Origin: Bacteroidota bacterium
GTDB taxonomy: Bacteria; Bacteroidota; Bacteroidia; Cytophagales; Cyclobacteriaceae
Direction: 5' to 3'
NCBI GenBank assembly: GCA_018266435.1
Contig: JAFEAL010000015.1
Coordinates: 1 to 64,000 of the forward strand
DNA length: 64,000 nt
Below the pieces are notes generated by a model. The model made no database searches. It was not told the origin of the DNA and worked only from the letters and a program-made list of their open reading frames with translations. Below are positions 18,668 through 27,808 of the stretch, in pieces. A program made the position numbers and the translations under genes. Numbering within the stretch: the first letter of the stretch is position 1; every line of letters begins with the position of its first letter.

Positions 18668-19549
18668 ATGTTAGAAGGGCCAAACGATATAAAAAATAAG
18701 CGCATTGCGTTTCTGGTTTCTGCGGGTTTGCACACCGGGCTTTTTCTCACATTCTTTTTTTTGATTTCATGGCGTGCACCGTATCCGCCCGCCCCGGAGT
18801 ATGGGGTAGTATTGAATTACGGCTTAGATGATCAGGGTGGGGGAGAGATTCAACCCGAAACTACTGTTGGTAACTCAACAGCAGATGAAAATAATCAGGG
18901 GTTAAAACAAGAAGAAAAAAAAGCCGATGCCGACCCGATTAAAGAGGAGACTCAAAAATCTGATACAAAAGAAGAACAAAAGCCGGGAATTGTTTCAGAT
19001 GAAACCAGTGATGTACTGGTAAAGGACACAAAAAAAACGGAAGTAAAGCCTAAAGAAAAAAAAATAGAAGTTGTTACTGAAAAGAAAACGACTGAAGAAA
19101 AGAAACCGGTCATAAATAAAGAAGCGGTGTACTCGGCCGATAAAGGTTCAAAGAAAGGCGAGAGCAACCAAAGCCAAGGTGATGACCCGGGCAAAGTAGG
19201 AGATAAGGGTAACCCGCAAGGCAAACTTGATGCAAAGGCTCTGTACGGCAAGCCGGGTGGAGGCGGAGGTGGCGATGGCTTTGGTTTGGCTATGTCAGGC
19301 TGGGAGTGGGCTACGAAACCTAAAACACCCGATCTTCCCGATAATGAAGATGGACGGATTGTATTTGAAATTGAGTGTGATGAAGATGGAGACATCATAG
19401 GCATCACCACTCTTGAGCGAGGACTCAGCCCACGGGCTGAGCAGTTGTTAAAAGACGAAATCAGAAAAAACTCATTGATACGCACATCAAGCGGCAAAAC
19501 AGCCGAAAAATCTAAAGGCAAAGTGGTTTTTGTATTAAAAACGAAATGA
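18668..19549 (+). CDS. TonB-like energy transducer / envelope-spanning protein
   Basis: A 293-residue protein with an N-terminal signal-anchor helix (about 14-35). A long Lys/Glu/Pro-rich periplasmic spacer (about 55-190) and a Gly-rich patch (about 197-205) follow. The C-terminal domain of about 85 residues (FEIECDEDGDI...RGLSP...KGKVVFVLK) has the strand-helix-strand look of TonB_C domains in Bacteroidota. TonB proteins pass proton-motive energy to outer-membrane receptors. No exbB/exbD lies next to it, so energising partners must be elsewhere. It follows the SPOR gene by 14 bp. It could instead be a structural spacer protein of the TonB/TolA type. Confidence 0.72.
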   Translation: MLEGPNDIKNKRIAFLVSAGLHTGLFLTFFFLISWRAPYPPAPEYGVVLNYGLDDQGGGEIQPETTVGNSTADENNQGLKQEEKKADADPIKEETQKSDTKEEQKPGIVSDETSDVLVKDTKKTEVKPKEKKIEVVTEKKTTEEKKPVINKEAVYSADKGSKKGESNQSQGDDPGKVGDKGNPQGKLDAKALYGKPGGGGGGDGFGLAMSGWEWATKPKTPDLPDNEDGRIVFEIECDEDGDIIGITTLERGLSPRAEQLLKDEIRKNSLIRTSSGKTAEKSKGKVVFVLKTK

Positions 19550-19577
19550 ACATCTTTGCTGCCAATTTTTTTATCCT

Positions 19578-20696
19578 TTGAAAAAAAAATCGTGCTTTTT
19601 TTGTTGGGCGTTTTTAGTTTGTATCAGCACCTCTGCCATTGCTCAAATTAACTTAGAGAAAGACTCCGTCAACCGTAAAGGAAAAAAAAGAAAATTGTTT
19701 GCCTTCCCGGCTGTTATATATTCACCGGAAACCACTCTGGCTTTAGGGGGTGCCGGAAATTTTTATTTTAAACTAGGCCGCGACACAACGGTGCGTACTT
19801 CGTATGTTCAGGCATTAGGTTTATACACTTTGCGCAAGCAAGCTGTTTTTGGTTTTGAGAGTATGATCTTCTTTCATAAAGAAAAATATATTCTCAAAAC
19901 AAAAGGGTCTGCCAGCTACTTCCCCGATCGTTTTTGGGGGTTGGGCAATGATTCGCCTAATGACTACGAACGATATACGGTAGGTCAATTTTATTTATCG
20001 CCTCAATTGTTGAGAAGAGCGTATAAAAGACTTTTTTTAGGTCCCGCTTTCGAAATCCAGAATGTATTTTCCTTTGAGTATGGTTCGGGTATGCCCCCAG
20101 GCACCAGTAAGTTTGATGTGCAAAAAGTGCCCGGTCGGAAAGGGAGCTATGTAGCCGGCCTAGGGGCAGTTGCATCGTGGGACAGCCGGGATAATACGTT
20201 TAGCTCAAGCAAAGGATTTTATTTTTCGTATTACGTCAGTTCCTTTAGCCCTGCTTTCGGAAGCCGGTTCAGTTACACCTCACATTCATTGGATGTACGC
20301 AAGTACTTTTCAGTCGGGAAAAATGATGTTATCGCCTTTCAGTTTGTTACGTTGGCTAACATTGGCATGGTGCCGGTTCGCAGCATGGCCAATATTGGAA
20401 GCAACAGCATTATGCGTGGGTACTACGAAGGACGATACACGGCAAATAATTTAATTGCTTTGCAAGCTGAGTATCGCTTTCCGGTGTATAAACGTTTTGG
20501 CATGGTTGTCTTTGCGGCCACTGGCCGGGTAGCTGACCATACGGCTCAATTGTTTACTGTTCGGGGGCAGAAACCCTCTTTAGGAACGGGGCTTCGGTAT
20601 GCTGTTGATCCTAAAGAAAAACTCAATTTCCGGTTTGATGTTGGGTTCGGTCAACAGTCAAACGGTTTTTATTTTTATCTGACAGAGGCTTTCTAA
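19578..20696 (+). CDS. BamA/TamA-family (Omp85-like) outer-membrane barrel protein
   Basis: 372 residues with a signal peptide (to about ISTSAIAQ, residue 22), no POTRA domains, and a barrel resembling the C-terminal bacterial surface antigen (D15) domain. The motif NSIMRGYYEGRY (about residues 275-286) matches the conserved RGY/RGF loop that plugs Omp85 barrels, and the protein ends in Phe. The start is TTG at 19578; the closest ATG (19546) is in another frame. Being short and POTRA-less, it is not BamA itself but one of the small barrel-only relatives common in Bacteroidota. Function unknown. Confidence 0.82.
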   Translation: MKKKSCFFCWAFLVCISTSAIAQINLEKDSVNRKGKKRKLFAFPAVIYSPETTLALGGAGNFYFKLGRDTTVRTSYVQALGLYTLRKQAVFGFESMIFFHKEKYILKTKGSASYFPDRFWGLGNDSPNDYERYTVGQFYLSPQLLRRAYKRLFLGPAFEIQNVFSFEYGSGMPPGTSKFDVQKVPGRKGSYVAGLGAVASWDSRDNTFSSSKGFYFSYYVSSFSPAFGSRFSYTSHSLDVRKYFSVGKNDVIAFQFVTLANIGMVPVRSMANIGSNSIMRGYYEGRYTANNLIALQAEYRFPVYKRFGMVVFAATGRVADHTAQLFTVRGQKPSLGTGLRYAVDPKEKLNFRFDVGFGQQSNGFYFYLTEAF

Positions 20697-20719
20697 GCCA
20701 AGTATTCTAATGCGTTATA

Positions 20720-21499
20720 TCAGGGTTTGGTTCTATACAAACTTTCAGCAATTTTTTCAGGAATGGATTTAGGTACCCAATATGTGAGTTGAGCGCTGAG
20801 CCAGTTGGCAAAACCGGTAATTACTTCGGCTTTTTTATGGAACATGCCATCAATCGCTATTTTGGCAACAGCTTCGGGTGTCATGCTGAATTTTTCGGCA
20901 CGGTCTTTCATGGCGCTCATGCCGGCACGATCAATGAAACTGGTAGAAGTGGCTCCGGGACTTACGCAAGTAACGGAGACAGACGATTTTTTTAATTCTC
21001 TGCGAAGCCCCCGTGTAAATAAAATAACAAAGGCTTTAGTGGCTGCATAGGTAGAAAGTGTCGGCACAGCCTGATAGGCTGCTGTACTGGCCACATTTAA
21101 AATGTAGGATTGGGTGTGTTTTTTTAATTCTGGAATAAATGCATGGCATAACTCTACCAACGTAAGCATATTCAGTTGCATCATGTTGGTGAGTTTTTCA
21201 ACGGCCGTATTTTCAACAGCTCCCCAAACGCCATAGCCGGCATTGTTGATGAGTATGTGTACAGAGAAATTATTTTTGTCAATCCATTCTTTAATGGCTG
21301 CAGCACTTTGCTCTGCTGACAGGTCTTTGCAGAGGTATTCTACGCGCACACCAAATTTATTGGATAAGTCTTTTTGCAAAGTCAATAGCTTTTCCTCTGA
21401 ACGGGCCACCAACAGTAAATCTATTTTACGTTTGGCCAGTTCATGCGCCATGGACAAGCCAATACCGCCACTGGCTCCGGTAATCAGTGCAAATGCCAT
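20720..21499 (-). CDS. Short-chain dehydrogenase/reductase
   Basis: 259 residues with the full classical SDR set: cofactor motif TGASGGIG (7-14), NNAG (85-88), and catalytic Ser138, Tyr151 and Lys155 (YAATK). Such enzymes reduce or oxidise carbonyl/hydroxyl groups using NAD(P). The substrate cannot be read from sequence; the closest general subgroup is the DltE/YdfG-like cluster. The gene starts one base after the stop of the phytanoyl-CoA-dioxygenase-like gene, so the two are co-transcribed and may act on the same small molecule or lipid (inference). Confidence 0.9.
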   Translation of the reverse strand: MAFALITGASGGIGLSMAHELAKRKIDLLLVARSEEKLLTLQKDLSNKFGVRVEYLCKDLSAEQSAAAIKEWIDKNNFSVHILINNAGYGVWGAVENTAVEKLTNMMQLNMLTLVELCHAFIPELKKHTQSYILNVASTAAYQAVPTLSTYAATKAFVILFTRGLRRELKKSSVSVTCVSPGATSTSFIDRAGMSAMKDRAEKFSMTPEAVAKIAIDGMFHKKAEVITGFANWLSAQLTYWVPKSIPEKIAESLYRTKP

Positions 21500-21500
21500 G

Positions 21501-22403
21501 TTACTTGTTGGTGATAGAAATTAGTCGCTGGTAAAGCAGTGGTTTACTGTTTTCATTGCGAGGGTTAAACTTGCCCGTAATAATGGGCACGTACATTACC
21601 CGTCTGCGGCTTTTTTCTCCGGTAAAAGGAGAGCGTGCAACACGGTGCCACAGCCGGCCATCGTGCACGGTTAAATCACCGGCCTCTACGTTTAATCCTA
21701 TTTCTTTTTTGTCGGGTTTGTGGCTGATGAAGTATGCTTTTTTGAAGAGCATGGTTCCGATACCTTTATTGTGCGTGCCGGGGATAATTCTCAGACCGCC
21801 ATTGTCGGTAGTGGAGTTGTCCAAATGAATGCCCACATTTAGCATGGGCATAATTTTTTGTCCCTGAAAAATATCGCGCAAGGCATCGGTATGCCAGCCA
21901 AGCTGACTGTAATTGCTTTCGTTGGTATTGATGTAGTGATTGAATACGAGACCGTCTTTTTCGTTTTCACCAATCCGGCAGTCATCGGCCCCTATAAAAT
22001 CAAACAAATTTTTTAAACGCGCATCGCGCAGCAGTTCGGCAAATTTTTCGCTGTGTTTGTTTATAAAAGCGAACCGCTGAACTATTTTTTTACCGTTTAC
22101 ATCGGTACCGTATTTGATGGGCACCCCGTTAATAGTTTTATAGTCTTTGTTGACCCACTCGTTCTGAATGGCCTCTGATTCTTTCAGTAAATCAGCCACC
22201 TTTTCTCTGCTGATAAAGTTTTTGAAATGGATAAATCCGTTTTTGTCAAAAAATATTTTTTGCTCAGGTGTCAGTTTTTCTGCAAGCTGAAAAACAGGGT
22301 AATCATTTCGGAAGGGATCCTTTCCTTTAGCGTGCCCGTTTTCATTTGGCTCATTGGTAAAGTGAGCTGTGGAAACACCTTCCTTCAATCCGTTCAAATC
22401 CAT
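21501..22403 (-). CDS. Phytanoyl-CoA dioxygenase family protein
   Basis: A 300-residue Fe(II)/2-oxoglutarate-type oxygenase. The facial triad is visible: His171 and Asp173 (GWHTD), then His253 (LWHRVARS), with an Arg cluster at 266-268 suited to 2-oxoglutarate binding. The family hydroxylates lipids and secondary metabolites; substrate unknown here. It leads a two-gene operon with an SDR reductase, a plausible hydroxylase plus dehydrogenase pair. The ATG at 22403 is well placed, with an AT-rich 86-bp gap upstream. Confidence 0.88.
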   Translation of the reverse strand: MDLNGLKEGVSTAHFTNEPNENGHAKGKDPFRNDYPVFQLAEKLTPEQKIFFDKNGFIHFKNFISREKVADLLKESEAIQNEWVNKDYKTINGVPIKYGTDVNGKKIVQRFAFINKHSEKFAELLRDARLKNLFDFIGADDCRIGENEKDGLVFNHYINTNESNYSQLGWHTDALRDIFQGQKIMPMLNVGIHLDNSTTDNGGLRIIPGTHNKGIGTMLFKKAYFISHKPDKKEIGLNVEAGDLTVHDGRLWHRVARSPFTGEKSRRRVMYVPIITGKFNPRNENSKPLLYQRLISITNK

Positions 22404-22489
22404 GTCATTTTTTATAAAACGTAAGCGCTAAGGTAATACAATTTTAAATAAATCTGTTTTTCTCTACTAAATCAGTAGGTCTTATTTTT

Positions 22490-23128
22490 TTAAAGGGATT
22501 TATCAGTAATCAACCTCTTGTTTATTGTACGGAAAAATTGCACGACCAGGTATGAAAATAGAACTGCCCCGGCCATGTCAATGGTATAGTGAACCCGCTG
22601 CCAGGCCAATAATATACCCACGATCAAGGTAGCTCCAAAGATGAACCATTTCAATAATCGTTTTTCTTCAATTAAAAACAAGATAAAAAGTGTTGAGATA
22701 TGGCCTGAAAAAAATAAATCTTTGACGTACACGGATTGGCCGTAAGCAAACACGGCAAGAAAAGGGTCGGTGAGGGGTATAATTCCATTAGGTGCTTCCA
22801 GCGTGAATAGATACAAGCTGGCGATTCGCATGAAATTTACCACCACATAACTTTGAAGAAGGAGTAAAATAATTTTTGGCTTTGAGATATTGCTTGTCAG
22901 AAATAAGATGGGGCACAAATAAATTAATACAAAGATTTCGATTGACCAATCTTTAGGCGAAAACATATTTAAAACAGGGTCACTAAGTTGTGTGCCGGGC
23001 TTGGGTAATAAAATGAAATTGAAGAAATAAGATAAGTACCCCGCAAAGATGAGTAAGCCGGCCAGTGAAATAAGAAAAGAAAATAAGAAGCGTCTGTTTT
23101 GAAAAGCCTCTCTCCATTGAAGCCTCAT
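22490..23128 (-). CDS. PAP2-related (sphingomyelin-synthase-like) membrane protein
   Basis: 212 residues with about six membrane helices. Two motifs match the lipid phosphatase/phosphotransferase superfamily: FFSGHIS (about 140-146), with the catalytic His, and RVHYTIDMAG (about 179-188), with the second His and the Asp of the catalytic triad. This pattern is like the PAP2_C/sphingomyelin-synthase-related branch. It would act on lipid phosphates or transfer head groups in the membrane. It starts 3 bp after tyrS, so it is likely transcribed with it, although the functions are unrelated. Confidence 0.8.
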   Translation of the reverse strand: MRLQWREAFQNRRFLFSFLISLAGLLIFAGYLSYFFNFILLPKPGTQLSDPVLNMFSPKDWSIEIFVLIYLCPILFLTSNISKPKIILLLLQSYVVVNFMRIASLYLFTLEAPNGIIPLTDPFLAVFAYGQSVYVKDLFFSGHISTLFILFLIEEKRLLKWFIFGATLIVGILLAWQRVHYTIDMAGAVLFSYLVVQFFRTINKRLITDKSL

Positions 23129-23131
23129 ACC

Positions 23132-24418
23132 TTATTCAGCCAGTTCGATTAAGAAATAATTTTTCTTTCCCTTTTGAGCCAGCAAAAACCGGTTGTGTAA
23201 CAAACTGAAGTTCGGTTTTTGGTTGCCATCTTCAATTTTTTGTTTGTTGATGCTCACACCACCTGCGGCTATCATTTTGCGAGCCTCACCTTTTGATGGA
23301 AATATTTTTAACTGAGTAACTTCAGAAAGCAAATCAATAATACTATTGCTGTTAGTAAGAGAAGATGGGCTGATAGTAATATGAGGCACACCTTCGAATA
23401 CGGCCAAAAAAATATTTTCATCCAAGCCGGCCAAATCTTCGGCCACTGACTGACCGAATAATATAGAAGAGGCTTTGATTGCCTTGGCTACTTCATCTTT
23501 TGAGTGTACCCGGCCGGTGATATCTTGGGCCAACTCAATTTGTAGTTTTCGCAAGTGAGGAGCAACTGCGTGGTCGGCCACCAGCCCCTCGATTTCGGCT
23601 TTATTTTTTTGAGTAAAAATCTTAATAAAGTTAGCAGCATCCTCATCAGAGGCATTGAGCCAGTATTGATAAAACTTGTAAGGCGAAGTTTTTTGAGCAT
23701 CGAGCCACACGTTACCCTGTTCTGATTTTCCAAACTTGGTGCCGTCTGCTTTTTTGATCAACGGAGTGGTTAATGCAAAAGCTTCTCCGCCTGCTTTACG
23801 TCTGATCAGTTCCGTTCCGGTTACAATGTTACCCCATTGGTCTGAGCCACCCATTTGCAGTTTACAATTCTTGTTTTGGTAAAGCCAGTAAAAATCATAG
23901 CCCTGCACCAATTGGTAACTGAATTCGGTAAATGACAGCCCGGACTCCAGCCTTTTTTGAACAGAGTCTTTGGCCAGCATATAATTGATGGTGATGTGTT
24001 TACCTACCTCACGAATGAAATCCAAAAAGGATATTCCTTTAAACCAATCATAATTGTTTACCATTTCGGCACGGTTGGCGCCTGAAAAATCAATGAATCG
24101 CTCCAGCTGTTTTTTAACACACGATTCGTTGTGGCGCAAAACTTCTTCTGAAAGCAGGTTACGTTCTATCGACTTACCCGAAGGGTCACCCACCATACCT
24201 GTTGCTCCGCCTACCAGTGCCACGGGTTTGTGACCAGCCTGCTGAAAATGAACCAGCGTCATGATTTGTACTAAGTTGCCGATGTGCAGCGAATCGGCTG
24301 TGGGATCAAACCCGATGTAGCCGGCCGTTGACTCTTTTAGCAACTGCTCTTCGGTACCGGGCATGACATCGTGCAGCATACCGCGCCATTTCAGTTCCTG
24401 AACAAAATTTTGCTTCAT
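23132..24418 (-). CDS. tyrS: Tyrosyl-tRNA synthetase
   Basis: 428 residues, the usual TyrRS length, charging tRNA-Tyr. The HIGH-type motif is HIGN (45-48), the KMSKS-type motif is KFGKS (228-232), and a C-terminal S4-like RNA-binding domain lies at about 365-428. The frame is open 55 codons further upstream, but that extension is low-complexity intergenic-like sequence overlapping the divergent gene. The ATG at 24418 (MKQNF) is the real start. It heads the minus-strand run tyrS-PAP2-like and diverges from the FAD dehydrogenase gene. Confidence 0.97.
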   Translation of the reverse strand: MKQNFVQELKWRGMLHDVMPGTEEQLLKESTAGYIGFDPTADSLHIGNLVQIMTLVHFQQAGHKPVALVGGATGMVGDPSGKSIERNLLSEEVLRHNESCVKKQLERFIDFSGANRAEMVNNYDWFKGISFLDFIREVGKHITINYMLAKDSVQKRLESGLSFTEFSYQLVQGYDFYWLYQNKNCKLQMGGSDQWGNIVTGTELIRRKAGGEAFALTTPLIKKADGTKFGKSEQGNVWLDAQKTSPYKFYQYWLNASDEDAANFIKIFTQKNKAEIEGLVADHAVAPHLRKLQIELAQDITGRVHSKDEVAKAIKASSILFGQSVAEDLAGLDENIFLAVFEGVPHITISPSSLTNSNSIIDLLSEVTQLKIFPSKGEARKMIAAGGVSINKQKIEDGNQKPNFSLLHNRFLLAQKGKKNYFLIELAE

Positions 24419-24436
24419 GAAATCGAAAATAAGTCG

Positions 24437-24444
24437 CAAATATA
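24437..24444 (-). promoter_or_regulatory. Candidate -7 promoter element (TATATTTG, minus strand) for tyrS
   Basis: On the minus strand the sequence reads TATATTTG, matching TAnnTTTG, 18 bp before the tyrS ATG at 24418. No confident -33 element. Confidence 0.45.
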
Positions 24445-24491
24445 AATTTAAAAATTCAAGTGTACAGCCACGGGTAAAAAGTTGAGAAGCG

Positions 24492-24499
24492 TATCTTTG
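24492..24499 (+). promoter_or_regulatory. Candidate -7 promoter element (TATCTTTG) for the FAD dehydrogenase gene
   Basis: TATCTTTG fits the Bacteroidota -7 consensus and lies 29 bp upstream of the ATG at 24529. It is divergent from the tyrS element at 24437-24444. Confidence 0.5.
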
Positions 24500-24528
24500 A
24501 CGGGTTGAAAGGATAACTCCCTTCCCCC

Positions 24529-26097
24529 ATGAATACAAAAACCGAAATTGTCCTTTCGCCTGAAGAGGCTTTTGATGAAGCAAAGTTCAAGGCTTCGCTC
24601 TACGAAAAACTGAAACTCGATCCGAATGATGTTTTTATTCGACCCATCCGCAGGTCAATCGATGCCCGAGGAAAAAAAGTCTTAGTAAGGGTTCAGGTTG
24701 AACTTTTTTCTGCAGGAATTCAGCAGTTGAATTATTCAAAAGACTATCCGGATGTAAGCAAAAAACCTTCGGTTATTATTGTAGGCACCGGGCCGGCCGG
24801 GTTGTTTGCAGCTATCCGGCTGATTGAAATGGGGATTAAGCCGATTCTGTTCGAACGTGGCAAAGACGTGCAGTCGCGCAGGCACGATCTGGCAGCCATT
24901 AACAAAGAGCATATCGTTAATCCCGAATCCAATTATTGTTTTGGTGAGGGCGGTGCCGGTACTTATTCAGACGGCAAACTTTACACACGATCAACCAAGC
25001 GCGGAGATGTGGGCCGCATTCTTCAAATCCTACTGGCACATGGCGCGCCAGAAGAAATTTTGTACGATGCGCACCCACACATTGGCACCAACAAACTTCC
25101 AAAAATTGTTATGGCTCTGCGCGAAAGTATTCTTCGGGCGGGCGGTGAAATTCATTTTCAAACAAAAGTTACCGATTTTATTGTGTCTGGAGAGGAGATA
25201 AAAGGGGTGATCACCCAGGGGTGTGTTACACACGAAGCAAAAGCAGTAGTGTTGGCCACGGGTCATTCAGCCCGAGATATTTTTGAATTGCTCCATAAAA
25301 AAAATATTTTGATTGAAGCCAAGCCTTTTGCTTTGGGGGTGCGCGTAGAGCACCAACAGAATTTTATTGATCAGGTTCAATATCATTGTACGGTAAACCG
25401 GGGAAGTTTTTTGCCTGCCTCGTCTTATTCGTTGGTACATCAGGCAAAATGGAATGGCGTGGAGCGGGGCGTTTTTTCTTTCTGTATGTGCCCGGGCGGA
25501 TTTATTGTGCCGGCTGCTACTCATCCGGGCGAAGTAGTAGTAAACGGCATGAGCCCTTCGCGAAGAGATTCAAAATTTGCTAACTCGGGAATTGTGGTGA
25601 CTATAAGCGAAAAAGATTTTATTTCGTATTCTAAATTTGGAGCATTGGCCGGAATGTACTTTCAACAGGACCTGGAAAAAAACGCCTGCGAAGTAGCGGG
25701 CGGAACTCAAACGGCACCGGCCCAGCGGCTGGTTGATTTTGTAGAAGGAAAGGTCTCTAATTTCCTATTGGATACGTCCTATCAACCGGGTCTTTCCAGT
25801 ATTGAAATGAAAACATTTTTACCTGATTTTATCAATGAAAGTTTAGTTCAGGGATTTAGGAACTTTGGAGTAAAAATGAAGGGTTATCTTACAAACGAAG
25901 CGCAGATTATAGGAGTGGAAAGCCGTACATCTTCACCGGTGCGTATTCCTCGCAACAAAGAAACTCTGGAGCATCTGCAAACCAAACGCCTCTACCCGTG
26001 TGCAGAGGGCGCAGGTTATGCCGGGGGTATTGTATCAGCCGCTATGGATGGCGAAAGGTGTGCAGAAGCATTAGCAAAAAAATATTTTAACAAATGA
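24529..26097 (+). CDS. Uncharacterised FAD-dependent dehydrogenase (COG2509-like)
   Basis: 522 residues. After an N-terminal domain of about 80 residues (ferredoxin-like in this family) comes a dinucleotide-binding motif [11 protein letters not shown] (about 85-95), then the family hallmark [13 protein letters not shown] (about 141-153). A C-terminal FAD motif EGAGYAGGI (about 495-503) completes the fold. Length and motifs match the widespread COG2509 dehydrogenases, whose reaction is not established. The ATG overlaps nothing upstream. The stop overlaps the next gene, a CoA-binding protein, by 4 bp (ATGA), so the two are translationally coupled. Confidence 0.88.
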   Translation: MNTKTEIVLSPEEAFDEAKFKASLYEKLKLDPNDVFIRPIRRSIDARGKKVLVRVQVELFSAGIQQLNYSKDYPDVSKKPSVIIVGTGPAGLFAAIRLIEMGIKPILFERGKDVQSRRHDLAAINKEHIVNPESNYCFGEGGAGTYSDGKLYTRSTKRGDVGRILQILLAHGAPEEILYDAHPHIGTNKLPKIVMALRESILRAGGEIHFQTKVTDFIVSGEEIKGVITQGCVTHEAKAVVLATGHSARDIFELLHKKNILIEAKPFALGVRVEHQQNFIDQVQYHCTVNRGSFLPASSYSLVHQAKWNGVERGVFSFCMCPGGFIVPAATHPGEVVVNGMSPSRRDSKFANSGIVVTISEKDFISYSKFGALAGMYFQQDLEKNACEVAGGTQTAPAQRLVDFVEGKVSNFLLDTSYQPGLSSIEMKTFLPDFINESLVQGFRNFGVKMKGYLTNEAQIIGVESRTSSPVRIPRNKETLEHLQTKRLYPCAEGAGYAGGIVSAAMDGERCAEALAKKYFNK

Positions 26098-26459
26098 AAA
26101 AGACTGTGATCATAGGTGCCACAACTAATTCAGGCCGGTATGCATTTTTGGCTGCCGAAAAACTTCAGCAGAGTGGATTTGAATTTATTCCCGTAGGGAT
26201 TAAAAAAGGAACAGTATTCGGAAAAGAAATTCTTGACTTACGGCAAAAACCCGTCATTGACAATGTACATACCATCACGTTATACATCAATCCAACCAAT
26301 CAGATGGAATGGTACAGCTATCTTTTATCGTTAAACCCCAAGCGTGTAATTTTTAATCCAGGAACTGAAAATCCCGAGTTTGAAAAAATTCTTTCGGATA
26401 AAAATATAGAAGCCATTGAAGCCTGCACCCTGGTGTTGTTAGCTTCGCATCAATATTGA
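26094..26459 (+). CDS. CoA-binding domain protein
   Basis: A 121-residue single Rossmann-like domain. The N-terminus [18 protein letters not shown] and the later VIFNPGTENPEF match the small stand-alone CoA-binding (YccU-like/DUF) proteins, which resemble the nucleotide-binding part of succinyl-CoA synthetase. There is no catalytic histidine domain, so it is not a synthetase. It overlaps the FAD dehydrogenase gene by 4 bp and is followed by a 70-bp gap. Function unknown. Confidence 0.82.
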   Translation: MKKTVIIGATTNSGRYAFLAAEKLQQSGFEFIPVGIKKGTVFGKEILDLRQKPVIDNVHTITLYINPTNQMEWYSYLLSLNPKRVIFNPGTENPEFEKILSDKNIEAIEACTLVLLASHQY

Positions 26460-26529
26460 TTGAGACAATTGGTGGACAACAACTTGCGACTGAATTGGCA
26501 TCAATTAGTAATACAAACCCCAAGATCAA

Positions 26530-27159
26530 ATGATTATTGACCTGACCCATCCATTAAAAGATAACATCACAGTTTACCCGGGAACAATCAAGCCGAGATT
26601 TGAAGTGGGCAACACCATAGAAAAAGATGGTTTTGCCGAACTGAACATGAGTATGTGTACCCATACAGGAACACACATTGATGCACCATCGCACATTATT
26701 AAAGGCGCAAAATCTTTGGATGCCTTTCCGGTCGATAAATTTATTGGCAGGGGTATAGTTATTGACTGCGTTAAAAAAAAATCCATTGAATTGGATTACC
26801 TGGCTACCTATACCGATAAAATAAATAGCATAGAGTTCATTCTTTTTTACACCGGATGGCAGAATAAATGGAACACACCCAATTATTTTGATCCATTCCC
26901 TACGCTCACTACCGAAGCTGTGCAGTGGCTGTTAAAATTTAAACTGAAAGCACTTGGCTTTGATGCCATTTCAGTAGATGCCATGCAAGAGGAAACTTTG
27001 CCTAACCATCACTTGTTGCTCCCAAAAGAAGTTCTCATTATTGAAAACATGACAAACCTCGATCAATTGATCGGAAAAGAATTTGAACTGAATTGCATCC
27101 CTTTGCTTATCAGTGCCGCTGACGGATCGCCTGTCAGGGCCTTTGCAAGAATTTTATAG
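26530..27159 (+). CDS. Cyclase-family metal hydrolase (kynurenine formamidase-like)
   Basis: 209 residues carrying the family metal-binding signature HTGTHIDAPSH (45-55), as in bacterial arylformamidases (KynB) and isatin hydrolases. These enzymes hydrolyse amide or ring bonds using Mn or Zn. Whether the substrate is N-formylkynurenine is not supported: no other tryptophan-degradation gene is nearby. The gene ends 44 bp from the convergent NTF2-like gene. Confidence 0.85.
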   Translation: MIIDLTHPLKDNITVYPGTIKPRFEVGNTIEKDGFAELNMSMCTHTGTHIDAPSHIIKGAKSLDAFPVDKFIGRGIVIDCVKKKSIELDYLATYTDKINSIEFILFYTGWQNKWNTPNYFDPFPTLTTEAVQWLLKFKLKALGFDAISVDAMQEETLPNHHLLLPKEVLIIENMTNLDQLIGKEFELNCIPLLISAADGSPVRAFARIL

Positions 27160-27203
27160 TAACAAAAAACAACAGGTTAAAAAAATACTAAACAGGTTGT
27201 TAG

Positions 27204-27668
27204 TTATTTTTTCGGATAAATAGCTACGGCAGAAACACAAACTATTTTCCATTTGCCGTCTTTCTTTTCAAGCACGCGTACCTGCGAAGTATCATCGTGG
27301 TCTATCTCATCTTTTACTTTTTGGATAAACCTTACGTAAGCGCTATTGCCATAAATTTTTACATACTTCCACTCGTTGGTAATTTCTGCCCGCGAGGGTC
27401 TGGCTGTTTTAAAGTAGTGATCAAAGTTTTTGTTAATGGCCTCCCATCCGTCTACAAAACTAGCCCAGGTAGAGTCAGCGTAAGACCAATATGCATGAGG
27501 AACTTTCCACCAGCAATTTTCCCAGTTCTTTCGATCTACTGTGAAGTACGAGTACGTTTCTTGGGCAATTACTTCTTTGATGGCGGCCTCATCAGCTTGG
27601 CCCAATACCGGGTTGGCAGTCAGGCTGGCCACAAAAGCCACCATTGAAAATAAGATGTTTGGTTTCAT
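27204..27668 (-). CDS. Secreted NTF2-like / SnoaL-like protein
   Basis: 154 residues with a signal peptide (1-23, ending PVLGQ) and an NTF2-like alpha-plus-beta cone fold. A helix with AAIKEVIAQET comes first, followed by a Trp-rich loop (about 48-72) and paired strands ending VRVLEKKDGKWKIV. The fold is common to DUF4440 and SnoaL-like families; the activity is undefined. It is probably periplasmic or exported. It stands alone between a convergent hydrolase gene and the divergent PPK2 gene. Confidence 0.78.
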   Translation of the reverse strand: MKPNILFSMVAFVASLTANPVLGQADEAAIKEVIAQETYSYFTVDRKNWENCWWKVPHAYWSYADSTWASFVDGWEAINKNFDHYFKTARPSRAEITNEWKYVKIYGNSAYVRFIQKVKDEIDHDDTSQVRVLEKKDGKWKIVCVSAVAIYPKK

Positions 27669-27808
27669 AGGATATAGCTTTTTTGATCAACAACTAAATA
27701 TACTTAAATATGTTCAAATAGAGCACGCATTTTATCATTTTAGTATATGATCTAAGTCATACACGAATTAAGATTCATTTTTGAGATTGTACTTAAAAAA
27801 CAACCCTT

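Noticed and set aside
18952-19521. A long minus-strand open frame (189 codons) inside the TonB-like gene
   Set aside because: It is antisense to a Lys/Glu-rich stretch with few stop codons on the opposite strand, it reads as Ser/Phe/Pro-rich low-complexity sequence, and the plus-strand gene has a clear domain layout.
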